Origin: DATBLE01 sp046732255
GTDB taxonomy: Bacteria > Actinomycetota > Thermoleophilia > Gaiellales > Gaiellaceae
NCBI GenBank assembly: GCA_046732255.1
Contig: JBKPMR010000031.1
Location: 73,882-137,881 of the forward strand
Direction of reading: 5' to 3'
DNA: 64,000 bases
The notes beneath the pieces are model-generated. The model was not told where the DNA came from. It searched no databases and saw nothing but the letters and a program-made list of their open reading frames with translations. The first letter of the stretch is position 1, and each line of letters begins with the position of its first letter. Shown one piece after another: positions 26,758-35,369 of this stretch. Made by a program: the position numbers and the translations under genes.

Positions 26758-27725
26758 CGTGTGAGCCACTCCCGCAGCTCGGTGTGCCTCGCGGGCCGAT
26801 CGCCGCGCTCCAGCTCCGCGCGGAGCTCCGCGACGGTGCCGTAGCGCTCCGCGAGCACGTCGTGGGTATGGATCGTCTCGAGGTTGACCTGCCTCGACCA
26901 GAGGAAGTCGTCGTCGGCGAGCTCGTCGTAGGTCTCGAGCGCCTCCTTCAGCGCCACCCGTACCGAGTCCTCGACGAACCGCGGCTGGAGGTGGGCGTGC
27001 TCGACGACGAAGAGCTCGTCGGGACGCTTCAGGAGCTCGTAGATCGGCGAGCTCATCGACCGCTCGACGATCTCGACCAGGTCCTCGGCGTTGACCGCGC
27101 GGTCGGTGCCGACGTACAGCGTCCCGCGGCCCCGCTGGTTGTGCGTGGCCAGCGGGACGAGATCGAGGATCCGGTCGACGTCGTCCTCGCCGAAGCCGGC
27201 GTCGAGCAGGCGTTCGGAGGCGCGCCCGCGGACGAGGCCCTGGGCGCACGGGCAGGCGTTGATACCGGTCGCCTCGACGCCGACGAGCCGGCGGACCCGG
27301 TGCGTGGACGCGGCGGCGATCCCGATCAGCGAGACCATCTCCTGCGTCCGCATGCGGGTCACCGGCGTCTCTCGCTTGATCGGGTACTGAGCCGTCACCT
27401 CGACCTCCGCGCGCAGCGCGTGCTGGCGGCCGACGACCGCCTGCGCGATGTGCTCGGCGAGTTCCTCCACGAGCAGCGCCTCTCCCATCACGAGCTCGTC
27501 CACCGCCTGCTCGAAGAGCTCCGGGAAGCGGGACATGTGGACGCCGCGCTGCTGCGGATCGAGGTCGACGGAGCACGAGATCTCGGCGAAGACCAGCTTC
27601 TCGTAGCTGCCGCGGCGGAGGCGGATCGCCTTGTTCACGCCGCGCACACCGGCGCGGGAGAGACCGATCCGAACCTCGGGCTCCGAAGACTGGAGGTCGC
27701 TCGCTAGCAGGTTCGTCCGCTCCAT
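26754..27725 (-). CDS. folE2: GTP cyclohydrolase FolE2/MptA type
   Basis: This enzyme opens the GTP ring for folate or related pterins. The 323-aa product has the FolE2 signatures: RGVHMSRFPE near residue 60, a PxTRxRTQEMVSL segment, and GINACPCAQ with the metal/catalytic Cys near 155, then VERSMSSPIYELLKRPDE and VEHAHLQPRFVEDSVR. The long C terminus fits the MptA-like subset. It is the first gene of an operon with clpS, and is divergent from the degenerate kinase. Confidence 0.9.
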   Translation of the reverse strand: MERTNLLASDLQSSEPEVRIGLSRAGVRGVNKAIRLRRGSYEKLVFAEISCSVDLDPQQRGVHMSRFPELFEQAVDELVMGEALLVEELAEHIAQAVVGRQHALRAEVEVTAQYPIKRETPVTRMRTQEMVSLIGIAAASTHRVRRLVGVEATGINACPCAQGLVRGRASERLLDAGFGEDDVDRILDLVPLATHNQRGRGTLYVGTDRAVNAEDLVEIVERSMSSPIYELLKRPDELFVVEHAHLQPRFVEDSVRVALKEALETYDELADDDFLWSRQVNLETIHTHDVLAERYGTVAELRAELERGDRPARHTELREWLTR

Positions 27726-27753
27726 CTATTCTCCGGAAACTACCAGGGGAAAC

Positions 27754-28335
27754 GTGACCGACGAAACAACCTTCTCGAGGCTGGTCAGCCTTGCCTGCCA
27801 CGATCTGCGTACCCCGCTCGCGACCGTCTACGGATTCGCGCGCACGATCTCGCGGGCCGACGGGCTCGACCCGAAGCTGGCCGGCTACTCCGAGATGATC
27901 GAGGCCGCCTCGCAGCAACTCGCGGAGCTCGTCGACGAGCTGTCACTCGCCGCCCGCATCGAGAGCGACCGCTACGAGCCTAAGCTGCTGGCGGTGTCGA
28001 CTGCGGAGCTCGCCGAGGCGGCCGCTGCGGCGCTCGGCTCCGAGCGGGTGGCGGTCTCCGGCAAAGGCGAGACGGTCGAGACCGACGTCGAGGCGGCGCG
28101 CCGCTCCGTCTCCTCACTCGTCCAGTGCGCGTTGCGCCACGGCGGCCTCGACGAGGTCTCGGTCGTCGCCGACGGGCCGGCGCTCCGCGTGTCGCCGATC
28201 ACAGCCGCGTCGGCTCCGGTCGTCCTCGGCGAGGATCTTCGCGACCTCGGCGCCGCGGTCGCGGTGATGCACATCGGGGCCCTGGGCGGTTCCGTCTCGG
28301 TCGAGGACGAGACGCTCACGATCCGATTCGCCTGA
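27754..28335 (+). CDS. Degenerate sensor-kinase-like protein
   Basis: The 193-aa protein has a good histidine-kinase dimerisation helix with phospho-acceptor His16 (SLACHDLRTPLATVYGFART). The rest aligns with a HATPase domain but its ATP-binding residues are gone: the N-box reads LVQCALRHGG (Cys125 where Asn is expected), and DLGAAVAVMHIGALGGSVSV replaces the G boxes. It may be a phosphotransfer or partner protein rather than a kinase. The GTG start has AGGGGA upstream, and a TATTCT box at 27727-27732 precedes it. No response regulator is adjacent. Confidence 0.72.
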   Translation: MTDETTFSRLVSLACHDLRTPLATVYGFARTISRADGLDPKLAGYSEMIEAASQQLAELVDELSLAARIESDRYEPKLLAVSTAELAEAAAAALGSERVAVSGKGETVETDVEAARRSVSSLVQCALRHGGLDEVSVVADGPALRVSPITAASAPVVLGEDLRDLGAAVAVMHIGALGGSVSVEDETLTIRFA

Positions 28336-28347
28336 GCGGCGACGGGA

Positions 28348-28698
28348 TCACATGAGCAGCTCGGAGTCGTGCTCCTCGAACAGGGCGGGCAGACGCGCCG
28401 GGTCGAAAGGATCCATCGCGTGGATGGCGGCGACGAGTGCTGCGGTCCGCGGGCCCATCACGATCACGTAGCGCGCCAGCCCGGCCGTCGCGTTCCAGTA
28501 GGAGTGCGGAGTCCCGGCCGGGACGATCACCGTCCGCCCCACGTCTGCGTGGATCTCCTCCTCGCCGGATCTGAACCCGAGCGCTCCCTCGAGCACGTAC
28601 CACGCCTCGTCCTCGGTGCGGTGGAGGTGCAGCGGCGCGATCGGCCGCTCGCGGCTCGTCTCACCGTCGTCGCGCCACTCCTCCACCGAACCGATCAT
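28348..28698 (-). CDS. Cupin-domain protein
   Basis: The 116-aa product has the metal-binding cupin motif APLHLHRTEDEAWYVLEGALGF and the second-motif region VIVPAGTPHSYWN, the usual two-part cupin barrel. It may be an isomerase, dioxygenase or sugar-related protein; the substrate is not readable. The start ATG at 28698 overlaps the stop of the glycosylase gene, so it is co-translated with it. Confidence 0.82.
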   Translation of the reverse strand: MIGSVEEWRDDGETSRERPIAPLHLHRTEDEAWYVLEGALGFRSGEEEIHADVGRTVIVPAGTPHSYWNATAGLARYVIVMGPRTAALVAAIHAMDPFDPARLPALFEEHDSELLM

Positions 28699-29522
28699 CG
28701 GAGCAGCCTGGACAGCCGTCGGTCCTTGAGCACGCGCCCGCCCGTCTGGCACCTGGGGCAGTAGTAGATCGTGTGCTCCTCGTAGTCGACGCGGGCGATC
28801 GGCGTCCCGCACACGGGACACGGTTCCCCGAGGCGGTCGTGGATGCGGTAGACCTGCGGATCCTTCGCGCTGCGCTCGCGCAGCTCGAGGCCGCGCGAGA
28901 GCTCCTCGTCGATCGCCGTCGCCAGCCGCTCGACCTGTTCGGGCGAGAGCTCCGTCGACACCGCGAACGGCGAGAGCTGGGCGTGGTGGAGGATCTCGTT
29001 CGCCCATGCCCGGCCGATCCCGGCGATCAGGCGCTGGTCGCGAAGCAGCGAATGGAGCCGCCGCGATTCCGCCTTCAGGATCGCCCCCAGCCGTTTCGCG
29101 CCCAGGCCGAGCGCCTCGGGCCCGAGGTGTGCGAGCTCCGCCTCGGCGGCCTCCGGGGTGAGCAACCAGACTCCGGCGCGCTTCTTCGATCCGGCCTCGG
29201 TCAGCACGAGCTCGGCGCCGTCTGCGAATCGGACCCGTAGGGCAGGCGTCTTCGGGCCTTTCTCCCCGGGCCGGAGATAGCGAAGCCGTCCGGCCGTCAT
29301 CAGGTGGACGAGCAGGACGAGCTCGCCGTCGTCCGTAGGGAACAGCAGGCGTTTCGCGCGGCGCTCGGCGCCGGCGAACCGACGGCCCTCGAGTGCCGAG
29401 AGCGGCGGGTCGAACGTCTTCAGCGTGGCGACGTGAGCAGGCCCGGCACGCTCGATCGGAAACGCGGAAACGGGAGCGTCGAGCGCCCGTCGCCACGCCT
29501 CGACCTCGGGCAGCTCCGGCAT
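28695..29522 (-). CDS. Fpg/Nei-family DNA glycosylase
   Basis: The 275-aa protein opens MPELPEVEAWRRAL, the essential N-terminal Pro-Glu nucleophile segment of formamidopyrimidine/endonuclease VIII glycosylases. It has the H2TH region and ends with a zinc finger CPVCGTPI...YYCPRCQTGG near 235-265. It repairs oxidised bases. Fpg versus Nei specificity is not decided here. It overlaps the cupin gene. Confidence 0.93.
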   Translation of the reverse strand: MPELPEVEAWRRALDAPVSAFPIERAGPAHVATLKTFDPPLSALEGRRFAGAERRAKRLLFPTDDGELVLLVHLMTAGRLRYLRPGEKGPKTPALRVRFADGAELVLTEAGSKKRAGVWLLTPEAAEAELAHLGPEALGLGAKRLGAILKAESRRLHSLLRDQRLIAGIGRAWANEILHHAQLSPFAVSTELSPEQVERLATAIDEELSRGLELRERSAKDPQVYRIHDRLGEPCPVCGTPIARVDYEEHTIYYCPRCQTGGRVLKDRRLSRLLR

Positions 29523-29523
29523 C

Positions 29524-29529
29524 TACGCT
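29524..29529 (+). promoter_or_regulatory. TACGCT box, candidate -10 of a leaderless gene
   Basis: TACGCT ends nine bases before the ATG at 29539 and overlaps the divergent glycosylase gene's upstream region. No ribosome binding site is visible. Confidence 0.35.
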
Positions 29530-29538
29530 CTCCTCGCC

Positions 29539-30414
29539 ATGGGCCCGATCAGCGTAACCGTGCGGCGCGGGCCCCTGGTGGAAGCCAAGCACCGTGTCCA
29601 CGCAGTCGCCGTCGAGGACGGACGGATCACGGAGTCAGCGGGCGACCCGGGCTTCGTCACGTTCTACCGCTCCTCCTCGAAGCCGCTGCAGGCGCTGCCG
29701 CTCGCGCGCGAGCGCGCCGACGTCACGGAGGTGGAGCTCGCCGTCGCCTGTGCGTCGCACCGGGCGGAGCCGCCGCAGCTCGAGGCGGCCCGGAGCCTCC
29801 TCGAGCGCGCTCCCGCGACCGAGGCGGATCTAGAGCTCGGCCCTCAGGAGGGCCGCGGCCCGAGCCTGCTCTCGCACAACTGTTCCGGCAAGCACGCCGG
29901 CTTCCTCGCCGTCTGTCGTGCGCGCGGGTGGCCGTCCGGCGGCTACCGCCTGGGAGGCCATCCGCTCCAGCAACTCCTCCTGGCCGAGGTGGCGGCCGCG
30001 GCTGAGCTCCCGGAGGACGAGCTCTCGACCGCCGTCGACGGCTGCGGGGTCCTGACCTTCGGGCTGACGCTGGAGCGCATGGCCTTGACCTTCTCCCGCC
30101 TCGGACAACTGGACGGCGGCGACCGCATCGTCTCGGCGATGGCCGCCCACCCCGAGCTGATCGGCTACGACCGCGGCGCCCTCGACACCGACCTGATGCG
30201 GCTCCGCCCGGGCTGGGTCGCCAAGGGAGGGGCCGAGGGCCTGATCTGTGTTGCGACGCCCGACGGGGCGGGCATCGCGCTCAAGGTCGAGGACGGCAGC
30301 ATGCGGGCGCTGCGCCCCGCGCTCGCTTCGTTCCTCGGCCTCGGCGACGACTTCGGACGTGTCCCGATCGAGAACAGCAGGGGGGAGACAGTCGGGGAGG
30401 TGCTCGTCGAGTGA
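29539..30414 (+). CDS. L-asparaginase II family protein
   Basis: The 291-aa product belongs to the asparaginase II (Rhizobium AnsA-like) family rather than the classic bacterial type: FYRSSSKPLQALPL near the N terminus, LLSHNCSGKHAGFLAVCR, DGCGVLTFGLTLERMAL and GWVAKGGAEGL. The SxxK and CSGKH residues match the catalytic region of that family. It would release ammonia from asparagine. It overlaps the next gene by four bases. Confidence 0.9.
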   Translation: MGPISVTVRRGPLVEAKHRVHAVAVEDGRITESAGDPGFVTFYRSSSKPLQALPLARERADVTEVELAVACASHRAEPPQLEAARSLLERAPATEADLELGPQEGRGPSLLSHNCSGKHAGFLAVCRARGWPSGGYRLGGHPLQQLLLAEVAAAAELPEDELSTAVDGCGVLTFGLTLERMALTFSRLGQLDGGDRIVSAMAAHPELIGYDRGALDTDLMRLRPGWVAKGGAEGLICVATPDGAGIALKVEDGSMRALRPALASFLGLGDDFGRVPIENSRGETVGEVLVE

Positions 30415-31223
30415 AGGTCCACGTGATCAGCGACATCGAGGGGTGTGCGGGAATCGTCAAGTGGGAGCAGACGAGCGGCGACAGCCCGCTCTACCAGGAA
30501 GGCCGAAAGCTCTACACCGAGGAGATCAACGCTGCCGTGCGCGGCGCCAAGGCGGCGGGCGCGACGGAGATCGTCGTCATGGACTGCCACGGGGCGGCGG
30601 GCGCCTACCAGTTCAACTCGCTGATCGCGGAAGACCTCGACCCGGCGTGCGAGTTCGTCGTCCAGGAGCGCTGGACGGGCTACACGGCGTTCCTCGAGTC
30701 GGGCTGCGACGCCGCGCTCTTCATCGGCATGCACGCAATGGCCGGCACCGAGCGTGGCGTCCTCAACCACACGGTGATGGGCACCGAGTGGCGCGCGCTC
30801 TACTTCAACGGCACGGAAGTCGGCGAGACCGGGATCAACGCCGCCCTCTGCGGCCACTGGGGATGCCCGGTCCTGCTCGTCACCGGCGACACGTCGACCT
30901 GCGCCGAGGGTACGAAGCTGCTCGGTGAGGGACTGACGACGGTCGCGGTCAAGGACGGAACCGGACGGTTCGGAGCGCGGAACCTCGCTCCGAAGCGGGC
31001 CCGCGAGCTGATCGAGCAGGGCGCCCGCAAGGCACTCTTGGACCTCTCCGCAGTACCCGCTTACGATCCGGGCCGCCCGTGCGAGATCCGAGTCGTCTTC
31101 CACCACACCGACGGCGTCGATCGGCACCGGACCAACGAGCGCGTCGAGATCGTCGGCCCACGCGAGATCGTCTCGCGTGCGGACGACTGGTGGTCGGCTT
31201 GGAAGCAGTTCTTCTTCTCGTGA
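30411..31223 (+). CDS. M55 family D-aminopeptidase, DppA-like
   Basis: The 270-aa protein is a self-compartmentalising zinc aminopeptidase of the DppA type: SDIEGCAGIV (metal-binding DxE), VVMDCHGAAG, FIGMHAMAGTERGVLNHT, GTEVGETGINAAL, the conserved His and Glu ligands of the family. DppA cleaves D-amino-acid peptides. The GTG start overlaps the asparaginase stop, so the two share a transcript, perhaps for nitrogen recovery, which is inference. Confidence 0.9.
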   Translation: MKVHVISDIEGCAGIVKWEQTSGDSPLYQEGRKLYTEEINAAVRGAKAAGATEIVVMDCHGAAGAYQFNSLIAEDLDPACEFVVQERWTGYTAFLESGCDAALFIGMHAMAGTERGVLNHTVMGTEWRALYFNGTEVGETGINAALCGHWGCPVLLVTGDTSTCAEGTKLLGEGLTTVAVKDGTGRFGARNLAPKRARELIEQGARKALLDLSAVPAYDPGRPCEIRVVFHHTDGVDRHRTNERVEIVGPREIVSRADDWWSAWKQFFFS

Positions 31224-31239
31224 GCAGCGAAGGCGAACG

Positions 31240-32133
31240 GTGATCGCGGCCGCCCTGGTCTGGCTCGCGCTCGCCTGGATGAGCGCCGCGCCGGTGCCGC
31301 AGCCTCGCACGGAGGTCGGTGCCGCGACGCTCCGAGGCGAGATCGTCGTCGTCGGGGGACTGACCGCGGACGGCGCCGTGTCGGCCCGGGTCGATGGGTA
31401 CTCGCCGGCGACGGGCCGCTGGCGTCGCCTTCCGGACCTTCCCGCCGCCGTCCACCACCCGCTCGTCGCTGCCGACGGCCGCCGCGTCTTCGTCGCCGGC
31501 GGCTACGGGGGCAGGCTCGGGGCGGGCGAGCGGCAGCGCAGCGTGTTTGCCTTCGACGGTGCCCGCTGGCGCTCGCTTCCGCGGCTACCCGAGCCGCGGG
31601 CCGCGGGCGGAGCGGCCGTGGTCGGCGGGCGGCTGTACGCCGTCGGCGGAGTCGGGGCGGTCGGTCTCGCCCGGCGCGCCTTCGGCCTCGACCTCAGGAC
31701 CAACCGCTGGTCGGTTGTCCCGGCGCCGACGCCTCGCGAGCACCTCGCCGTCGCCGCCGCCGGAGGACGGATCTACGCGCTCGGCGGGCGAACGGCGGGG
31801 TACGACACGAACCTCGCCACGTTCGAGAGCTGGGCACCGGGCGCGAAGCGCTGGCGTCGGCTGCCCAGCGTGCCCGGTGCCCGCGGCGGGACTGGAGCCG
31901 CGGTCGCCGCCGGGTCGCTCGTCTCGGTTGGAGGCGAGGAGCCGGCCGGGACGATCGCGTCGGTCTACGCCTGGGACCTCGCTCACGGCGGCTGGCGCCG
32001 GCTTCCCGACCTGCCGACGCCGCGTCACGGGCTGGGCGTCGTCGCGGTCGGAACGCATGTCTATGCGATCGCGGGCGGTCCGAGCCCCGGGCTCACGGCC
32101 AGCGGGGCGAACGAATACATCGATCTCCGGTGA
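31240..32133 (+). CDS. Kelch-repeat protein
   Basis: The 297-aa product has an N-terminal hydrophobic segment (residues 3-17, probably a signal peptide or anchor) and five to six Kelch repeats, visible as VVVGG, FVAGGYGG, YAVGG, YALGG, SVGG and YAIAGG strands each followed by a W-x-x-L-P segment. The domain is a beta-propeller for binding, with no catalytic motif. The GTG start at 31240 is preferred over the upstream frame at 31177. It overlaps the next gene by four bases. Confidence 0.82.
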   Translation: MIAAALVWLALAWMSAAPVPQPRTEVGAATLRGEIVVVGGLTADGAVSARVDGYSPATGRWRRLPDLPAAVHHPLVAADGRRVFVAGGYGGRLGAGERQRSVFAFDGARWRSLPRLPEPRAAGGAAVVGGRLYAVGGVGAVGLARRAFGLDLRTNRWSVVPAPTPREHLAVAAAGGRIYALGGRTAGYDTNLATFESWAPGAKRWRRLPSVPGARGGTGAAVAAGSLVSVGGEEPAGTIASVYAWDLAHGGWRRLPDLPTPRHGLGVVAVGTHVYAIAGGPSPGLTASGANEYIDLR

Positions 32134-32789
32134 GGCGTGCCGTCGTGACGCTGATCGGCACACTCCTGCTCGCCGGGTGCGGGGGCTCCGGCAGGGAGGC
32201 TCGGACGACGCTCGTGGCCACGCTCGGCGACTCGATCACCGCCGGCTCCCCCGGTTACGACCCGGACCCCCGCATGCGCGAGACGCTGGGGTTTGGAGCC
32301 GACGACAAGAGCCAGTGGCAATACTGGGCGGAGAAGGCGGACCCCACCCTCCGCTTCCGCAACTGCGGCGTATACGGCCAGCGCACCGACCAGATCGCGC
32401 GCCGCCTCGACGAATGCGCGATGGGAGCGCAGGTGCTGGTCGTCCAGGGCGGGATCAACGACATCGTCCAGAGTCGGTCCATCGACCGCGCCGCGGACAA
32501 CCTACGGCGGATGGTCGAGCGCGGCAAGCAGCTCGTCGGCCGGGTGGCGCTCGTCGAGCTGCTGCCGTGGAACAACGGCTATCCGCAGGCCGACCCGAAG
32601 ATCCGGGGGCTGAACGCGCTGATCCACGAGATCGCTCGCCGGGAAGACGTCCCGCTGCTTCCGTTCTACTCCACGCTCGAGGATCCGGATCGGCCAGGCA
32701 GGATGAAGGAGGCGTGGACGTCGGACGGCGACCACCCCTCCGTCGAGGGCTACCGCCTCCTCGGCGAACGAGCCTTCCGGCTCCCCTGA
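32130..32789 (+). CDS. SGNH-type lipoprotein hydrolase
   Basis: The 219-aa product starts with a lipoprotein signal (MRRAVVTLIGTLLLAGCGG, lipobox LLAGC with Cys17). The four SGNH blocks follow: ATLGDSIT, GVYG, QGGINDI and SDGDHPS, giving the Ser-Gly-Asn-His active site of an esterase or lipase-like enzyme. The GTG start overlaps the Kelch gene. The substrate is unknown. Confidence 0.85.
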   Translation: MRRAVVTLIGTLLLAGCGGSGREARTTLVATLGDSITAGSPGYDPDPRMRETLGFGADDKSQWQYWAEKADPTLRFRNCGVYGQRTDQIARRLDECAMGAQVLVVQGGINDIVQSRSIDRAADNLRRMVERGKQLVGRVALVELLPWNNGYPQADPKIRGLNALIHEIARREDVPLLPFYSTLEDPDRPGRMKEAWTSDGDHPSVEGYRLLGERAFRLP

Positions 32790-32814
32790 TCGTCGGCCCG
32801 TTCGGCCACGCCCA

Positions 32815-32882
32815 AGGGACTGTCCCTGTGACCTGTTCTTCTGTGGAGAACCCGTGACACTCGCGTTACAGGGACTGTCCCT
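32815..32882. repeat. Two REP-like palindromes, AGGGACTGTCCCT
   Basis: AGGGACTGTCCCT occurs exactly at 32815-32827 and 32870-32882. The inner flanks TGTGAC and GTTACA are complementary-like, so the 68-bp block is itself roughly palindromic. It lies between the SGNH gene and rsgA. Confidence 0.85.
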
Positions 32883-32916
32883 CCGACAACGCTCGAACAG
32901 CCACGTCCGGATCGGC

Positions 32917-32922
32917 TACAGT
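32917..32922 (+). promoter_or_regulatory. TACAGT box of the rsgA leader
   Basis: TACAGT, the same hexamer as before tRNA-Thr, lies 38 bases before the leader ORF ATG and would start a transcript near 32929. No strong -35 box is visible. Confidence 0.35.
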
Positions 32923-32960
32923 TCGGCGTTGAAGCCCTGCGACTCCAGGAGGTGGCACAG

Positions 32961-33011
32961 ATGACGAAGACCGCATTTGCCGATCGCCTCCGGCGCAGGG
33001 CGCTCAGCTAG
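32961..33011 (+). CDS. Possible leader peptide upstream of rsgA (16 aa)
   Basis: An ATG preceded by AGGAGG at an ideal distance opens a 16-codon frame, MTKTAFADRLRRRALS. Its last codons can pair with downstream RNA: GCAGGGCGCT (32995-33004) with AGCGCCTGC (33027-33035), with one bulge. A second small stem AGGGC/GCCCT lies at 33048-33067. This looks like an attenuator in which ribosomes on the Arg-rich frame would control the fold. It is inference; the frame could also be non-functional. Confidence 0.45.
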   Translation: MTKTAFADRLRRRALS

Positions 33012-33095
33012 CTCCCGCCAGCAAGCAGCGCCTGCCCGTCCGTGCCCAGGGCGTCTTCGGCTGCCCTCAGCTCGCGTACCCAAAGGAGACTCGCG

Positions 33096-34145
33096 TTGCT
33101 TGCACAGCTCGGCTGGACTCCAGCCTTCGAAGAAGAGTTCACCCCGTATGCCGCCGACGGCCTCGAGCCCGCGCGCGTGACCGTCGAGCATCGGGACGCC
33201 TACGTCGTCTACACCGTGCGGGGAGAACGTCCGGCCGAGCTCTCGGGCCGGCTTCGCCACGCCGCCGTGGAGCGAGGCGACCTGCCTGCGGTCGGCGACT
33301 GGGTCGCGGTCACCGCCACCGATCCGGCGCTCGTCCAGGCCGTTCTCCCGCGACAGACGAAGTTCTCGCGGATGGCCGCGAACGACCACGGCCAGACGGT
33401 CGAGCAGGTGGTCGCCGCCAACGTCGACGTCGTCTTCCTGACCGTCGGCCTCGATGGGGACTTCAACGTCCGCCGGCTCGAGCGGTACCTCACCCTCGGG
33501 TGGGAGAGCGGCGCCACGCCCGTGGTCGTCCTGACGAAGCTCGACCTCTGCGGCGACGTCGAGGCCGCGCTGCTCGAGGTGGAGTCGGTCGCGATCGGCA
33601 CTCCGGTCCACGCCGTGTCGAACCTGACCGGTGAGGGCGTGGACGACCTCGCCCGCTACCTGACCGAGAGCCGAACGGTCGCCGCGCTCGGCTCCTCCGG
33701 TGTCGGCAAGTCGTCGCTCGTCAACCGGCTGGCCGGCGAGGAGCTGATGGAGACCGGCGACGTCCGCGCCGACGGTCGCGGACGACACACGACGACGAAC
33801 CGCCAGCTGCTGCTCCTGCCCGGCGGCGGCCTGTTCCTCGACACCCCGGGGATGCGCGAGCTTCGCCTCTGGGACTCCGACGACGGGCTGGCCGCCACCT
33901 TCGACGACGTCACCGCTGCCGCCGCCCGGTGCCGCTTCAGCGACTGCTCGCACGAGTCCGAGCCGGACTGCGGCGTCCGTGCGGCCCTCGCCGACGGCAC
34001 GCTCGACCGCGAACGCTACTCCAGCTGGCAAAAGCTCCAGAACGAGTTGCGCTGGCTGGAGCTCAAGCAGGACGCCCGGCTTCGCTCGGAGGCACGGAAG
34101 CAGTGGCGGCGATTGGAACGGAGCCGGCGGAAAGCGTCCTGGTGA
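33096..34145 (+). CDS. rsgA: Ribosome small-subunit-dependent GTPase RsgA
   Basis: RsgA is a circularly permuted GTPase that matures the 30S subunit. The 349-aa product has an N-terminal OB fold, the permuted G4 motif (LTKLDL), the P-loop GSSGVGKSSLVNRL, a DTPGMREL G3 motif and a C-terminal zinc knuckle (RCRFSDCSHESEPDC). I chose TTG 33096 because AAAGGAG sits eight bases upstream and the protein then begins LAQLGW; GTG 33042 would add 18 residues. The 3' end overlaps the convergent MFS gene by 83 bases. Confidence 0.93.
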   Translation: MLAQLGWTPAFEEEFTPYAADGLEPARVTVEHRDAYVVYTVRGERPAELSGRLRHAAVERGDLPAVGDWVAVTATDPALVQAVLPRQTKFSRMAANDHGQTVEQVVAANVDVVFLTVGLDGDFNVRRLERYLTLGWESGATPVVVLTKLDLCGDVEAALLEVESVAIGTPVHAVSNLTGEGVDDLARYLTESRTVAALGSSGVGKSSLVNRLAGEELMETGDVRADGRGRHTTTNRQLLLLPGGGLFLDTPGMRELRLWDSDDGLAATFDDVTAAAARCRFSDCSHESEPDCGVRAALADGTLDRERYSSWQKLQNELRWLELKQDARLRSEARKQWRRLERSRRKASW

Positions 34146-35307
34146 GACGAACGAGGAGAGCGACGGCGACGACGGCCATCAGGGCGCCTGCGACGACGAA
34201 CGTCTCGCGCGGTCCGAGCAGCGTCCCGGCGAGGCCGCCGAGCACCATCGCCGCCAGTGAGCTGCCGCGGATCATGGCGTTGACGGTCGCAAGCACGCGC
34301 CCGCGGCAGAACTCCGGCGTCCTCCTGAGCAGGAGGGTGCTCGCGTCCACGTTCGCGACACCGTTGCTCACGCCGAGGAACGCCCAGGCGCCCGCGAAGA
34401 TCCAGATCGTCGGCGCGAGCCCGGCGAGGCCGAGCGTCACGGCGAGCACCAGCGCAGCCACGGCCGTGCGCACAGCCCGCACGCCGTCCGGAACCGTCCT
34501 GCCTGCGAACACGGAGCCGGCAACCACCCCGGCGGCGAGGGCCGCAGCGACAAGCCCGAAGGCCACCGTCCCTGCGCCGAGCGTGCCACGGACGAGGAAG
34601 ACCTCCACCACGTTGGTCACCTCGCCGACCAGGACGAGGGCGCAGAGCCCGAGCAGGAGCGGCCACAGCAACGCGTCCCGGCGGAGCGAGTAGGGCGCGA
34701 TGGTGTCAGCCTCGCTCAGCGCACTGGCCGCTCCCCGGCCACCGCGCGTCGCCTCGATCGAGAGTGCCGCCGCCACGAGCACGACAAAGGTGCCGGCATC
34801 GACCAGCAGCGGTGCGCCGAAGCCGAACACGCCGGTGAGCACGCCTGCGACCGCGGGCGCCACGACCGACGCAACCGTGGTGAGCGACTGAGAGGCTCCG
34901 AGGGCGCGCCCGACTTCGTCGAGCGGGGCGATCTCCGGGACGAGCGCCGTCCAGGCCGGGTTGGCAACGACCTGGCCGACCTGAAGCGCAACGACGAGTG
35001 CGAAGACTCCCCACAACGGACCGACGAAAGCCAGCGCGACGCAGCAGGCGGCCTGCCAGGCGCCGGCCGAGGCGGCGACTGCACGGAACGGGTACGTGTC
35101 GACCACGCGCCCGGCGATGGGCGCAAGCACGACCACGGGAACCGTGGCACAGAGGAGAAGGATGGTGATCGACCAGGGCCCGCGGCCCTCGCCGTAGACC
35201 CGGAGCATCAGCACGAGCAGTGCCATGTCGTCGCCGAAGGCGCTGACGGCGCGTGCCGGGATCATCAGCCGGAGGTCTCGGTGCCGCCAGATCGAATCGT
35301 GAAGCAT
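34063..35307 (-). CDS. Major facilitator superfamily transporter
   Basis: The 414-aa protein has about twelve membrane segments and MFS loop patterns (GRVVDTYPFRAV after the second helix, RRTPEFCRGRVLATVNAM in the middle of the C half). It resembles antibiotic/drug exporters of the MFS-3 type. The family frame begins at GTG 35316, but that codon is only two bases from the -10 box, so the ATG at 35307 is the more likely start, giving a leaderless message. It is divergent from, and probably repressed by, the ArsR-type gene. Confidence 0.88.
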   Translation of the reverse strand: MLHDSIWRHRDLRLMIPARAVSAFGDDMALLVLMLRVYGEGRGPWSITILLLCATVPVVVLAPIAGRVVDTYPFRAVAASAGAWQAACCVALAFVGPLWGVFALVVALQVGQVVANPAWTALVPEIAPLDEVGRALGASQSLTTVASVVAPAVAGVLTGVFGFGAPLLVDAGTFVVLVAAALSIEATRGGRGAASALSEADTIAPYSLRRDALLWPLLLGLCALVLVGEVTNVVEVFLVRGTLGAGTVAFGLVAAALAAGVVAGSVFAGRTVPDGVRAVRTAVAALVLAVTLGLAGLAPTIWIFAGAWAFLGVSNGVANVDASTLLLRRTPEFCRGRVLATVNAMIRGSSLAAMVLGGLAGTLLGPRETFVVAGALMAVVAVALLVRLTRTLSAGSVPIAATASVPPSEAGRPA

Positions 35308-35338
35308 CTGCTTCACGATTATGAAGGTAGTGCTTCAC
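35295..35338. promoter_or_regulatory. Two operators in the MFS/ArsR divergent promoter
   Basis: Operator 1: AATCGTGAAGCA (35295-35306) and TGCTTCACGATT (35309-35320), a perfect 12-bp inverted repeat with a 2-base spacer. Operator 2: TGAAG (35322-35326) and CTTCA (35333-35337). On the minus strand the promoter TTGACG (35346-35341), 17 bases, CATAAT (35323-35318) is covered by operator 1 at its -10 and start site and by operator 2 in its spacer. On the plus strand TTCACA (35334-35339), 17 bases, TACCAT (35357-35362) overlaps operator 2. Confidence 0.8.
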
Positions 35339-35369
35339 ATCGTCAAGTCGTTCCCCTACCATCGGGGCG

